From Gammaproteobacteria bacterium (GTDB lineage Bacteria; Pseudomonadota; Gammaproteobacteria; Steroidobacterales; Woeseiaceae), in assembly GCA_029863705.1 (NCBI GenBank), contig JAOTUU010000007.1, forward strand, positions 1 to 43,607: a stretch of DNA of 43,607 nt. The letters run 5' to 3'. The translations under genes and the position numbers were made by a program. The first letter of the stretch is position 1. Each line of letters starts with the position of its first letter. The notes below the pieces were generated by a model, which did no database searches, was not told the origin of the DNA, and saw nothing but the letters and a program-made list of their open reading frames with translations. This document shows positions 8,890-17,198 of the stretch, in pieces.

Positions 8890-9458
8890 AATTCTTCCCG
8901 CTGGGCGACGAGAGCCGTGATGAGCTCGATGCGGCCTGCCGGGGCATCGACAGATTCCGTCGTGTCCGCTACCCAGCGTTCGGATATTGCACCGCGCATA
9001 AGGTCAAATTCACGAGTGCCCGACTGCAACGTCCCGACTCGATTGCCACCCTCTTGAGGCTCCGGCTGCATCGAAACGTAAATCGAACCACGAGCCGGCA
9101 GGTGAAGGACCCATTCAATCACGTCGCCCGGAATATCGTCATTAGCCGCCATTCTGCTGGCAACGCCTACGACAACGTCCTTGGTATTGCGGATCTTGAA
9201 AAGCTCGACGCGCAGATTGGCAAATTCTTCGTCGTCCGGCCACTGCAACCCTGGTGGCAACGGAGTCTGTTGCGATGGCGCGCCTATCAGAATGCGATCC
9301 ATGGGCACGTTGGCATAGAAAGTCTCGGTGTTGCCCTGATTCGGCTGCACAACGACCAGCGATTGTTCCCGGCTCTGGTCAACCACGGGCACATAGTACA
9401 GGCCAGCAGCTGCAGCCACGATGCCCAGCAAGATTCCTGCAATAAAAGTCTTAAACAT
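8886..9458 (-). CDS. Membrane-anchored protein of unknown function
   Basis: A 190-aa protein from ATG 9458 (MFKTFIAGILLG), chosen because the hydrophobic anchor starts there; the track's longer ORF (to 9530) adds 24 hydrophilic residues before it. One N-terminal helix (about residues 4-22) is followed by a likely periplasmic domain with no cysteines and no recognised enzymatic motif. It forms a coupled pair with the downstream paralogue. No Shine-Dalgarno precedes 9458. A good one (GAGGAG) instead precedes an out-of-frame six-codon ORF, ATGACCGTAACGCCAATTTAA, just upstream, which might act as a leader. The gene is divergent from the sulfotransferase-like gene. Confidence 0.72.
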   Translation of the reverse strand: MFKTFIAGILLGIVAAAAGLYYVPVVDQSREQSLVVVQPNQGNTETFYANVPMDRILIGAPSQQTPLPPGLQWPDDEEFANLRVELFKIRNTKDVVVGVASRMAANDDIPGDVIEWVLHLPARGSIYVSMQPEPQEGGNRVGTLQSGTREFDLMRGAISERWVADTTESVDAPAGRIELITALVAQREEL

Positions 9459-9553
9459 ATTGAGGAGTTTAGTTAAATTGGCGTTACGGTCATACTCCTC
9501 ACTACCAATTTGTGACAGACCGCACAACACAAGGCCTCGAATACGGCATCAAA

Positions 9554-10297
9554 ATGACAAAACCGATATGCCTATGGTCAGGGCCGCGTAATGTATCGAC
9601 GGCTTTGATGTACAGTTTCGCGCAACTTGAGGACGTACAAGTGGTCGACGAGCCTCTTTACGGCCACTATTTGCGTGTCAGTGGTGCCGATCATCCAGGA
9701 CGAGATGAGATACTGGAGAAGATGAACTGCGATGGCGACGCGGTCATGCGCGACATGCTCGATATTGCTGGTTCAGACTGCGCAAAACACCTGGTTATCA
9801 AGCATATGGCGCACCATCTCATCGCTATCGACCTGGGTTTTTTGCAGCGCACGGAGAACGTTCTTCTTATCCGGGATCCACGGGAGATGTTGCCATCACT
9901 AACCGTGCAACTACCACATGCCCGGTTAGCCGATACCGGCCTGGAGCAGCAGTGGCATCTGTTTGAAGACCTGGTCTCATCGGGTCAACAACCGGCTGTT
10001 CTCGATTCACGAGAGTTGTTGTTAGATCCGGCGGGTGTATTAAAACAGTTGTGCGGCCACCTCGAAATCGGATTCAGCAAAGAGATGTTGCATTGGCCGG
10101 TTGGGCCGCGCGCCGAAGACGGCGTTTGGGCGCCACATTGGTATCATGCAGTACACGAAAGTACGGGCTTCGCGCCATATAAAGCAAAGACCGATTTTCC
10201 CCCACACCTCGAGCCCCTGCTCAATGAGTGTGCCCCCTGGTACGACCGCTTGTTTGAGCAAGCCTTTCGCGCGAACACCGAAGGAGACGCACAATGA
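9554..10297 (+). CDS. Sulfotransferase-like P-loop protein
   Basis: A 247-aa protein from ATG 9554 (MTKPICLWSGPRNVSTAL); the track start at 9512 lies before the conserved N-terminus. SGPRNVSTALMYSF matches the phosphosulfate-binding loop position of sulfotransferases, and LLIRDPREMLPSL matches the second R-x-P region (3'-phosphate binding). The expected activity would be transfer of sulfate from PAPS to a small molecule, but no substrate can be named, and members of this branch are often annotated only as sulfotransferase-like. Its stop overlaps the start of the aminotransferase gene by 4 nt (ATGA), so the two are co-translated and probably act on related substrates. Confidence 0.78.
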   Translation: MTKPICLWSGPRNVSTALMYSFAQLEDVQVVDEPLYGHYLRVSGADHPGRDEILEKMNCDGDAVMRDMLDIAGSDCAKHLVIKHMAHHLIAIDLGFLQRTENVLLIRDPREMLPSLTVQLPHARLADTGLEQQWHLFEDLVSSGQQPAVLDSRELLLDPAGVLKQLCGHLEIGFSKEMLHWPVGPRAEDGVWAPHWYHAVHESTGFAPYKAKTDFPPHLEPLLNECAPWYDRLFEQAFRANTEGDAQ

Positions 10298-11202
10298 ATC
10301 TACCCGATCCACGTAACCGGGACATCGTGATCTTTGTCGGCGATAAACTTCTTCCACGCGACGAAGCGAGGGTATCGGTATTCGACAGCGTAGTTCAGGG
10401 TGGCGATGCGGTGTGGGAAGGACTGCGGGTTTACAGAGGCCGGATTGCGGCGCTCGAGGAACATCTCGAACGTCTGCAGAACTCTGCAAAGACACTCGCG
10501 TTTAGTGCAGTGCCACCATCCAGTGAGATACGTGATGCCATCTTTCGGACGCTCGAAGCGAACGGCATGAGTGACGACGTGCATATTCGCCTGACGCTAA
10601 CTCGAGGCGAGAAAATAACATCCGGCATGAACCCAAATTTTAACCAGTCAGGATGCACGCTGATCGTGCTTGCGGAATGGAAGCCTCCTGTCTATTCCGA
10701 TTCGGGAATACGGGTCATCACTGCCTCAACGCGACGCAACACGCCTCAATGTCTCGACTCCAAGATTCACCACAACAATTTGCTGAACAACATTCTCGCG
10801 GCCATTGAGGCAAACGTTGCCGGGGTCGACAGCGCGATCATGCTCGACATTAATGGCTTTGTGTCGGAGACCAATGACACGAACATCTTTATTGTAAGCA
10901 AAGGAGTTGTCTATACACCCTTTGCAGATGCCTGTTTGCCCGGCTTAACGCGGCGCATGATTTTGGATATCTGCCAAACGAATAAAATTCCCGCCGAAGA
11001 GCGCAACTTATCGCTGACAGAGCTGTACACAGCAAGTGAAGTTTTCACCAGCGGCACAATGGGTGAGTTAACGCCAATTCTCGAAGCTGACGGCCGGGTT
11101 ATCGGGGACGGCACGGTAGGAGAAAAAACCAGTGCGTTGCAGAAACTTCACCGCGCTTTCGCGTATGAGCATGGCACGCCATTGCCATTCGCCGATGCCT
11201 AA
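10294..11202 (+). CDS. Class IV (branched-chain/D-amino acid type) PLP aminotransferase
   Basis: A 302-aa fold-type IV PLP enzyme. Signatures are VFDSVVQGGDAVWEGLRVYRG at the N-terminus, the PLP lysine in LDSKIHHNNLLNN (about residue 158), and the cofactor-binding blocks GFVSETNDTNIFIV and TSGTMGELTPI. The family includes branched-chain aminotransferase (IlvE), D-amino acid aminotransferase and aminodeoxychorismate lyase. The EGLRVYRG and SETNDTNIF motifs lean towards the IlvE side, but I would not call it IlvE because the fused-reading partner is a sulfotransferase-like gene rather than an ilv gene. It overlaps the partner by 4 nt, and its TAA stop overlaps the convergent gshA stop. Confidence 0.85.
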   Translation: MNLPDPRNRDIVIFVGDKLLPRDEARVSVFDSVVQGGDAVWEGLRVYRGRIAALEEHLERLQNSAKTLAFSAVPPSSEIRDAIFRTLEANGMSDDVHIRLTLTRGEKITSGMNPNFNQSGCTLIVLAEWKPPVYSDSGIRVITASTRRNTPQCLDSKIHHNNLLNNILAAIEANVAGVDSAIMLDINGFVSETNDTNIFIVSKGVVYTPFADACLPGLTRRMILDICQTNKIPAEERNLSLTELYTASEVFTSGTMGELTPILEADGRVIGDGTVGEKTSALQKLHRAFAYEHGTPLPFADA

Positions 11203-12911
11203 TCTGAACTAAAGTAACTCTCCAGATACTCGTCGAGGCTGATTTCGTCGCTTTCCTCGATTGCGCGTTGGCGCTCCACGGACTGTGCCGTTTCTTGTTC
11301 GAACTCAACTACACGATCATCGGATAGCGGCGTGATCTCAGACCAGTAATCGCGATGGTTACTCGCCAGTGAGAGCGCATATTCAAAAAAGCTGCAGTCT
11401 TCTTTGCGCAATTCTGCGAGCAGGCGAGCCGACGGTGTAGTCTCCACATCGTTCACCATGTCAAGCATGAGGCGAGTTGCCTGCGCATAGCTTTCACCGC
11501 CTTCTTCGCGGTCGATGAGTTCCGCAATCGCGCTGATCTTGTCCAGTATTTCGCGCGCCCAGACTGCAAGCTCTACCTCTCGGCCGTCTCGATGCAGACG
11601 AAACTCCGGGTCGCGCCCGTGTTTCGCCGTCTGTGTCTGGTTGCGCTTTGTCTCGTTCAGAGACGCATCGTCAAACGGCGCACTATCCTCCAGCAAACAA
11701 TAGATCAGGAACGCCTCGATAAATCGCATCGTATTCTGGTTAATACCAGCAGGGTCATTAAAATTGATATCGAGCGATCGAATCTCTACATACTCAATGC
11801 CGCCTCGTCGCAGAGCGGCCGTTGGCCGCTCGCCACTAACGGCCACTCTTTTCGGCCGTACTGAGCTGTAGTACTCATTCTCGATCTGAAGTTGATTGAC
11901 ACTTAGCTGCCTGTACTTGCCGTCAACCTTGACGCCAATTTTTTCGTAGTCCGGCTCTGGCGTTCTGATCGCGCTACTGAGATCACGAATGTAGCTGTCC
12001 AGGCTATTCAGGGAGATATTGATACGCGACTGATTCTGGTTGCTGTAACCAAGATCACTCATGCGCAGCGATGTTCCGTATGGTTCGTACCACGTTTCTG
12101 CGTTGAGTGATGGCATGTCGAACTCATCTTCTCTAGCGAAGGACTTGCACATTGCAGGTGATGCACCGAATAGATAGAGAACCAGCCAACCGAAACGCCG
12201 AAAGTTTCGTATCAGGCGCAGGTAATGATCAGAGCGAAATTCATCTTCTCTCCGATCGTCGCCGATAATTTGCTGATAGCGAGGCCAGAAAGACTCCGCG
12301 AGGGAATAGTTAAAATGCACGCCCGCTATCGTCTGCATCTGTCTGCCGTAGCGCAGCCCCAGCCCCCGCCGATAAATTGTCTTCATCTGACCCACATTCG
12401 ACGTGCCGTATTTCGCCAGCGGTATTTCCATATCGCCCGGAATGCGGCATGGCATGCTGGCAACCCAGAGCATTTCGTCGCCGAGGCGATCATAAGTAAA
12501 TTGGTGAATGTCGCAGAGAAAGTGCAGTGCTTCCCAGGTACTTGAGAAAGCGGGCGTTACGAATTCGAGCAGCGCCTCGGAAAAATCCGTCGTGATGTAG
12601 CGATGACTCAATGCGGATCCAAGTCGAACGGGATGCGGAGTACGTGACAGATAGCCATCACTGCCTATGCGTAGAGATTCCTTCTCAACGCCGCGGAGGC
12701 TACCTGCGAACAAAACCCCAGCCGCATTGGTCAGTTCGCTATGTCGTTTGTCGAATCCCTGGCTCAATCTAATGGTCTCTATTATGTTTGGATTCCTGGC
12801 GGTGCTCACGAGGCCGACCGCCAAGCTCGCTTGTTTTACCACAAGCGCGCCCTCTTCGCGTATTTGCGAGGTGACTTCAATGCGTCGGAAAAAGCCATCT
12901 ACAGCTGACAA
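11199..12911 (-). CDS. gshA: Glutamate-cysteine ligase (GshA, gammaproteobacterial type)
   Basis: ATP-dependent ligase joining L-glutamate and L-cysteine to gamma-glutamylcysteine, the first step of glutathione synthesis, in the cytoplasm. It aligns well with E. coli GshA: RGVEKESLRI, LGSALSHRYITTDFSEALLEF, CRIPGDMEIPLAKYGTSN and MQTIAGVHFNYSL match equivalent blocks. The track ORF is 570 aa, against about 518 in E. coli, because it opens at TTG 12911 and carries about 50 residues before the conserved SELTNAAGVLFAGSLRG. There is no ATG in this stretch; GTG or TTG codons around 12750-12815 (for example LSQGFDK) are likely truer starts. So the 5' end is uncertain, though the family is not. The stop overlaps the aminotransferase stop by 4 nt. 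Confidence 0.94.
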   Translation of the reverse strand: MSAVDGFFRRIEVTSQIREEGALVVKQASLAVGLVSTARNPNIIETIRLSQGFDKRHSELTNAAGVLFAGSLRGVEKESLRIGSDGYLSRTPHPVRLGSALSHRYITTDFSEALLEFVTPAFSSTWEALHFLCDIHQFTYDRLGDEMLWVASMPCRIPGDMEIPLAKYGTSNVGQMKTIYRRGLGLRYGRQMQTIAGVHFNYSLAESFWPRYQQIIGDDRREDEFRSDHYLRLIRNFRRFGWLVLYLFGASPAMCKSFAREDEFDMPSLNAETWYEPYGTSLRMSDLGYSNQNQSRINISLNSLDSYIRDLSSAIRTPEPDYEKIGVKVDGKYRQLSVNQLQIENEYYSSVRPKRVAVSGERPTAALRRGGIEYVEIRSLDINFNDPAGINQNTMRFIEAFLIYCLLEDSAPFDDASLNETKRNQTQTAKHGRDPEFRLHRDGREVELAVWAREILDKISAIAELIDREEGGESYAQATRLMLDMVNDVETTPSARLLAELRKEDCSFFEYALSLASNHRDYWSEITPLSDDRVVEFEQETAQSVERQRAIEESDEISLDEYLESYFSSD

Positions 12912-12977
12912 ATCCTGCTTTCAATAGGTACTATGCAACTCTTCCATGCAAATCCAGTCTGCAAAGGTATAACCTCC

Positions 12978-13376
12978 ATGAACGACTCCCGATTGCGCCG
13001 GTTGCGCGACCTCAAATCCGATTCCGCGACACTCATCAGTGAAGGTTGCAAAATATCGGGTCTAATCACCGGCAGCGGCGATTTCCTGATCAATGGAGAA
13101 ATAGAAGGTGACTGCGACCTCAGCGGCACGGTGACTCTAGCCGCCAACGGTTTGTGGAAGGGCTCCATCAAAGCAGGCAATGTAATCGTGGCCGGCCATG
13201 TCGAGGGCGATATCGCTGCCGATGGCAAAGTCGAGATTACCGACAGCGCACGCATCACCGGAACGGTAGCGGCAGCAGCAATCGCCGTAGCGGAAGGAGC
13301 CGTCGTTGAAGGCGTCATGAACACGACTGGCTCGGCCAAACCAGTGGAATTTGTTGAAAAGCGCCAAGGCGACTAA
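12978..13376 (+). CDS. Bactofilin-family polymer-forming protein
   Basis: A 132-aa protein from ATG 12978 (MNDSRLRRL); the track start at 12933 adds 15 unlikely residues. The core is a short right-handed beta-helix repeat typical of bactofilins: TLISEGCKISGLITGSGDFLI, then NGEIEGDCDLSG, GSIKAGNVIVAGHVEGDIAADGKVEI and ITGTVAAAAIAVAEGAVVEG. Bactofilins polymerise without nucleotide into cytoskeletal filaments that position cell wall enzymes or chromosome factors. It is divergent from gshA and lies upstream of the GGDEF-EAL gene, with no metallopeptidase (LmdC/M23) partner visible. Confidence 0.88.
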   Translation: MNDSRLRRLRDLKSDSATLISEGCKISGLITGSGDFLINGEIEGDCDLSGTVTLAANGLWKGSIKAGNVIVAGHVEGDIAADGKVEITDSARITGTVAAAAIAVAEGAVVEGVMNTTGSAKPVEFVEKRQGD

Positions 13377-13490
13377 ACGCTCATTTCTACTGCAATTGTG
13401 CGATTTCGACCATTTATTATATTTGTTGTCCTGAGTCGCCCCATTATTTGGTCCGCTCTGGAAATAATCTTTGCCTGTCTTGCCCGGTGC

Positions 13491-13496
13491 TACACT
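13491..13496 (+). promoter_or_regulatory. Possible -10 element for the GGDEF-EAL gene
   Basis: TACACT preceded by TGC gives an extended -10 (TGC-TACACT) about 50 nt upstream of the GTG start. A weak -35 candidate (TTTGCC, 13470-13475) stands 15 nt away, which is short of optimal. The intergenic gap from bactofilin (13377-13546) shows nothing else recognisable. Confidence 0.35.
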
Positions 13497-13546
13497 GGTA
13501 CGGAGAAACGGCCTAACAACAATAATAAAAGGTCTGTAGGCAAGTT

Positions 13547-16012
13547 GTGCAGAACAGAAAACAAATGATCGGCAGCAGAATACCGCGATATCTACGGTTT
13601 GTACTGACGCTGGGCACAGCCGTTGCGGTCATCATGCTGTCAATGTTTTACGGCCAATACCGCTGGCTCGCAAAAGAAATTACCACAGCCAGCGCGGCAG
13701 CGCACAGCACACTTCTGCGAGAAAGTTACGAACGCCGTGCACGTGCGCAATTACATGCCATAGCGGACGACCTCACTTCGATCGATGAATCCTCAAATGA
13801 CCTCTCGGTATTGCCGATTCTCAATCGGGCAATCAAGCAGCACGATTCATTAGCAGGTCTGCGGTTCGTCAGCAGTGATTCCGATGTCCAGCAAACGGGG
13901 AGCATTCCAGTAAGCCAGGCGTCAGACCCGGTTGTCTGGTTGCCCGACCATTTATTGATTTCATACAAGGTGGTTCACCACGATCAGTACATGGGCGTAT
14001 TGTCCGGTTCGTTCGAATTGCTGTCATTGCAAGCAGAGTCACAGAAGTTCGCTGTCGGGTTGCTCGCCAAAGAGTCAGAAAGCCGACATCTGACTTATTT
14101 CTGGATTGGTGCAGGCACGCTGATTACGCTGCTGGTTTGTGCCGTTTTTGTCTGGCTGATCGTTCGCAGCCATACCTCGAGAATCCGCGAGCTTTGTTTG
14201 CAAGCCGAAAAATTGAGTGAGGCTGACTTCGGAGAACCATTGGCCATCGTGCGCGGCGATTCGCTCGGCGAACTTGCCACCGTATTCAACGACATGCGCG
14301 ACAAGTTACGCTCGACCACAATATCGCGCGACTATCTTGATAATGTGTTGTCAGGAATGAGCGAGGCGATCGTTATTACTTCACTCGATGGAACCATAGA
14401 GAGAATAAACAAGGCAACAGCCCGGCTCCTCGACTATGAGGAAGGAGAACTGCAGGGCAAATCCATTGATTTTATCCTCGATCGGAAGAAAACCAAGACT
14501 CTAATTGAAGGCGAGCCCTCCGACTTGCCCAAGGAAGCTTTTTTCGAAAACAAATTCGGCGACTCAATTCCGGTTTCTTACACCTGCTCTGTTGTTCCCG
14601 GCAAGGATCGACAATCAGATCGAATTTACGCAGCACAAAATATAACCGAGAGACGACGAGCCGAGCAACGCATTCGCTACCTGGCTCGCATCGACGCGCT
14701 CACCAAAGTTCCAAATCGCATGCAATTCCAACACCTTTTGCAACGCGCGATAGCGAGGGCGAGGCGCGCTGGCAAACCATTGTGTCTGTTCTATATTGAT
14801 ATCGATCACTTCAAGGAGATCAACGATACGTTCGGACACCTGGCCGGCGATGCAACTCTTGAAACCGTTGCAGAAAGGCTAACGTTGGCCATGCCGGAAA
14901 GTTCCGTAATCGGCCGGCTCGCGGGCGACGAGTTCGCGGTTATTGTGAACGACCTTGGTCCCGATTCTGCGGGAAAGGCTGATACGAACCAACTTGCCAA
15001 GGTGCTGCTCAATCGACTCGCGGATCCGTTTTATGTGCAGGGTCACGAAGTGTTCATGACCGCGAGCATGGGTATTGCATACTACCCTGCCGATGCGCCG
15101 AATGTAATCGACCTTATTCGTAATGCGGACGCCGCTTTATATAGCTCCAAGAAAGCTGGTGGCAACGTCTTTTCCTATTACAAACCGCAGATGAATGAGG
15201 CGGCGGTTGAGAGGCTCATGACCAAGAGCAGACTCAAACGTTCGTTTGAGCGCGATGAGCTACTTGTCCACTACCAGCCAAAGTACAACCTCAGGACCGG
15301 TGAAATATTCGGTGCCGAAGCGCTTGTTCGTTGGGAACTTCCGGACCGTGGCCTGATTCTGCCTGCTGATTTCATTCCAATCGCAGAAGATTCCAACCTG
15401 ATTATCGAAATCGGCGAGTGGGTACTCGACAAGGTTTGCGAAGATTTTCGTCTTTGGCAAAGGTCAGTTTCATCACCGGGACGCGTATCGGTCAATCTTT
15501 CGCTGAAGCAACTGAGGCAACCCAACTTCACAAAACGTATCAGTTCTATCATGCGCGGCCATGAGGTTTCACCGACATCTCTCGAGCTTGAAATTACCGA
15601 GACGACCTTAATGGAAGACCCGGAGCGCACGATCAAACTACTCGATCAGCTGTACTCATTGGGGTTGCACCTGGCGGTTGACGATTTTGGTACGGGATAC
15701 TCTTCACTGAGCTCGTTGCAGCAGTTTCCGATCAGCACCTTGAAAATCGATAAGTCTTTTGTCCGTGACATCGCCAGCAATCCGGACGATGCGACTCTTG
15801 TTAGCACGATCATCCAGATGGGTCAGAACTTGAATCTGGATGTCGTCGCGGAAGGTGTTGAAACTGAAGACCAACTTAATTTCCTGCAAAGCCTTCACTG
15901 TACTCAAGTACAGGGTCTGCTGTTTGGTAATCCGATGAGTTCGGACAACTATCTCGAACTGCTTATTTCCCAGGCGGAGGGGACAGATACGCACAGAGCA
16001 CTGTTCGCCTGA
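13547..16012 (+). CDS. Membrane sensor with HAMP, PAS, GGDEF and EAL domains (cyclic-di-GMP signalling)
   Basis: An 821-aa protein. Transmembrane helices lie at about 15-37 and 183-207 and flank a periplasmic sensor region of about 145 residues. A HAMP segment follows (to about 265), then a PAS domain (LDNVLSGMSEAIVITSLDGTIERIN onward, to about 375), a GGDEF domain (LFYIDIDHFKEINDTFGHLAGD) and an EAL domain to the C-terminus. The signature loop of the cyclase reads RLAGDEF, that is AGDEF instead of GGDEF, and no RxxD inhibitory site precedes it. The EAL domain keeps GAEALVRW, the ITETTLMEDPE block, DDFGTGYSSLSSL and VAEGVET, so phosphodiesterase activity is likely. The start is GTG 13547; ATG 13565 is an alternative. 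Confidence 0.93.
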   Translation: MQNRKQMIGSRIPRYLRFVLTLGTAVAVIMLSMFYGQYRWLAKEITTASAAAHSTLLRESYERRARAQLHAIADDLTSIDESSNDLSVLPILNRAIKQHDSLAGLRFVSSDSDVQQTGSIPVSQASDPVVWLPDHLLISYKVVHHDQYMGVLSGSFELLSLQAESQKFAVGLLAKESESRHLTYFWIGAGTLITLLVCAVFVWLIVRSHTSRIRELCLQAEKLSEADFGEPLAIVRGDSLGELATVFNDMRDKLRSTTISRDYLDNVLSGMSEAIVITSLDGTIERINKATARLLDYEEGELQGKSIDFILDRKKTKTLIEGEPSDLPKEAFFENKFGDSIPVSYTCSVVPGKDRQSDRIYAAQNITERRRAEQRIRYLARIDALTKVPNRMQFQHLLQRAIARARRAGKPLCLFYIDIDHFKEINDTFGHLAGDATLETVAERLTLAMPESSVIGRLAGDEFAVIVNDLGPDSAGKADTNQLAKVLLNRLADPFYVQGHEVFMTASMGIAYYPADAPNVIDLIRNADAALYSSKKAGGNVFSYYKPQMNEAAVERLMTKSRLKRSFERDELLVHYQPKYNLRTGEIFGAEALVRWELPDRGLILPADFIPIAEDSNLIIEIGEWVLDKVCEDFRLWQRSVSSPGRVSVNLSLKQLRQPNFTKRISSIMRGHEVSPTSLELEITETTLMEDPERTIKLLDQLYSLGLHLAVDDFGTGYSSLSSLQQFPISTLKIDKSFVRDIASNPDDATLVSTIIQMGQNLNLDVVAEGVETEDQLNFLQSLHCTQVQGLLFGNPMSSDNYLELLISQAEGTDTHRALFA

Positions 16013-16113
16013 CAGCTTCACTAGAGCCGGGCAACATGATTTAATAGCCGCACGTCACCTAAGCTGGAATTCCCGAAACTCGTTTTCGGCCAGCACAAAC
16101 AGAAGCTGAACTT

Positions 16114-16500
16114 ATGAACAAGTTTTTTCGACCCGCGCTAGGCGCAATCCTCGTTCTCGCGTCCTTTACGGTATTTGCATGTGATTATCCGGAACGGCCA
16201 TTTATTCCGGATGGGGCAACAGCCTCAAAAGAAGAATTGCTGGCCGCCAAAAATGGCGTTCAGACCTTTCTTGCATCAGTAGATGAGTATCTGCAGTGCG
16301 TCGAGCTAGAGGAACTGGCGGCATTAGCATCAATGGACGAACCGACGCCGGAGGAGCGTGCGGAGCGGGATAAATCGCTGAATAGGAAGTTCGATGCGGC
16401 CAACGAGGAAAAGGTGATGGTTGGTGAGCAATTCAATGAGCAGGTTCGTGCTTACAACGCGGAGAGAAAGGCTGCGAAGGAGTCAAAGCCTGAGTCGTGA
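16114..16500 (+). CDS. Small exported protein of unknown function
   Basis: A 128-aa protein with a typical Sec signal peptide (MNKFFRPALGAILVLASFTVFA, residues 1-22). The mature part is short, very charged and probably helical, with two cysteines (one at the predicted mature N-terminus, CDYPERP, and one in YLQCVELEEL) that could form a disulfide. The VFAC context is a poor lipobox, so a lipoprotein is possible but not favoured. Its C-terminal half is rich in Glu, Lys and Ala. I recognise no named domain. It lies between the c-di-GMP gene and the psp locus and is convergent with the latter. Confidence 0.65.
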   Translation: MNKFFRPALGAILVLASFTVFACDYPERPFIPDGATASKEELLAAKNGVQTFLASVDEYLQCVELEELAALASMDEPTPEERAERDKSLNRKFDAANEEKVMVGEQFNEQVRAYNAERKAAKESKPES

Positions 16501-16533
16501 GGTTTTGATTGGCGATCGCTGAGCCGGAGCCAA

Positions 16534-16755
16534 CTACAGCTTATTTATTTCGTGCCGCAAGTCGTATTTGTTCTCCGTAACTATGCGCTCGAGAACTCGA
16601 ATTCGTTCTTCGAGCTTATCGATCTGCGCCAACGCTTCTTCGAGCTCCGGACTATCGTCTTTGTTCGCAGTACGCGCTACGATGAATTTCTGCAAAGTCT
16701 GTGCTCCCATGACGATGGCGACAATAACAATAACGAAAACGAGTGTGCCATTCAT
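16534..16755 (-). CDS. PspB-like small membrane protein
   Basis: A 73-aa protein with one N-terminal transmembrane helix (VFVIVIVAIVMGAQTL) and a charged coiled-coil C-terminus containing KLEERIRVLERIVTENK, which resembles the RMRERIQALESIL part of E. coli PspB. PspB works with PspC as a membrane stress sensor that binds PspA and frees PspF. It is preceded by AAGGGAG, a good Shine-Dalgarno. It is the last gene of the psp operon, 32 nt after the second pspC, whereas in E. coli pspB lies between pspA and pspC. The assignment rests on size, topology, coiled coil and context. Confidence 0.75.
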   Translation of the reverse strand: MNGTLVFVIVIVAIVMGAQTLQKFIVARTANKDDSPELEEALAQIDKLEERIRVLERIVTENKYDLRHEINKL

Positions 16756-16787
16756 CGGTGACTCCCTTGGTTTGAGTAGTTCATTTC

Positions 16788-17198
16788 TCAGAGATTTCTG
16801 AATTCCCGGTCGAGATTGTAACGGGAAGACGTCACATATTTCTCCAAATGTGCCATCCGTTTATCGAGTGATTGGCAACGACGCCGAATATCGCTCACCG
16901 TTGTTGATGGCACCGGTCGCGGTGGCGCTGAACGCGTTCTGCGCCGGCGTTTCCGATCAGCTCGGTTCGCTGGCCGACTTGAATCCGCAGGAACGAGAAA
17001 CACTATCGCCAGGTAGGTAATGACAGCCATCGGCATAGCCATTAAGAAAGCAATAAACGCAAGCAGGCGAGTGACGCGCAGGTTGAACCCGAAGTAATCC
17101 GCAAACCCTGCACAAACACCGCCAAGCAACGCCCGATCTGTGCGCCGACAAAATCGTCTCTCGTACATTCTCTCGTACATCGATGCTTCAACGGTCAT
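16788..17198 (-). CDS. pspC: PspC-domain protein with C-terminal coiled-coil tail
   Basis: A 136-aa protein. The PspC domain is recognised by RALLGGVCAGFADYFGFNLRVTRLLAF and a following hydrophobic helix ending in IVFLVPAD. After a basic linker (RKRRRRTRSAPPRP), the C-terminal part (QSLDKRMAHLEKYVTSSRYNLDREFRNL) ends in a helix resembling the tail of the PspB-like protein (LERIVTENKYDLRHEINKL). The ATG at 17198 overlaps the stop of the previous pspC (ATGA). Codons 7 to 14 come from a 12-bp tandem duplication giving MYERMYER, so ATG 17180 or 17168 could also start translation. Confidence 0.88.
   Translation of the reverse strand: MTVEASMYERMYERRFCRRTDRALLGGVCAGFADYFGFNLRVTRLLAFIAFLMAMPMAVITYLAIVFLVPADSSRPANRADRKRRRRTRSAPPRPVPSTTVSDIRRRCQSLDKRMAHLEKYVTSSRYNLDREFRNL
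17157..17180 (-). repeat. 12-bp perfect tandem duplication at the start of the second pspC
   Basis: TCTCTCGTACAT is present twice in direct succession (17157-17168 and 17169-17180). In the coding sense it reads ATGTACGAGAGA twice, giving MYERMYER and two alternative ATG codons; the GAGAGA of the first copy can act as a weak Shine-Dalgarno for what follows. Confidence 0.9.

Noticed and set aside
16501-16533. Hairpin TTGGC...GCCAA after the psp operon, considered as terminator
   Set aside because: The stem is only 5 bp with a 15-nt loop and no run of T residues, so it is too weak to call.
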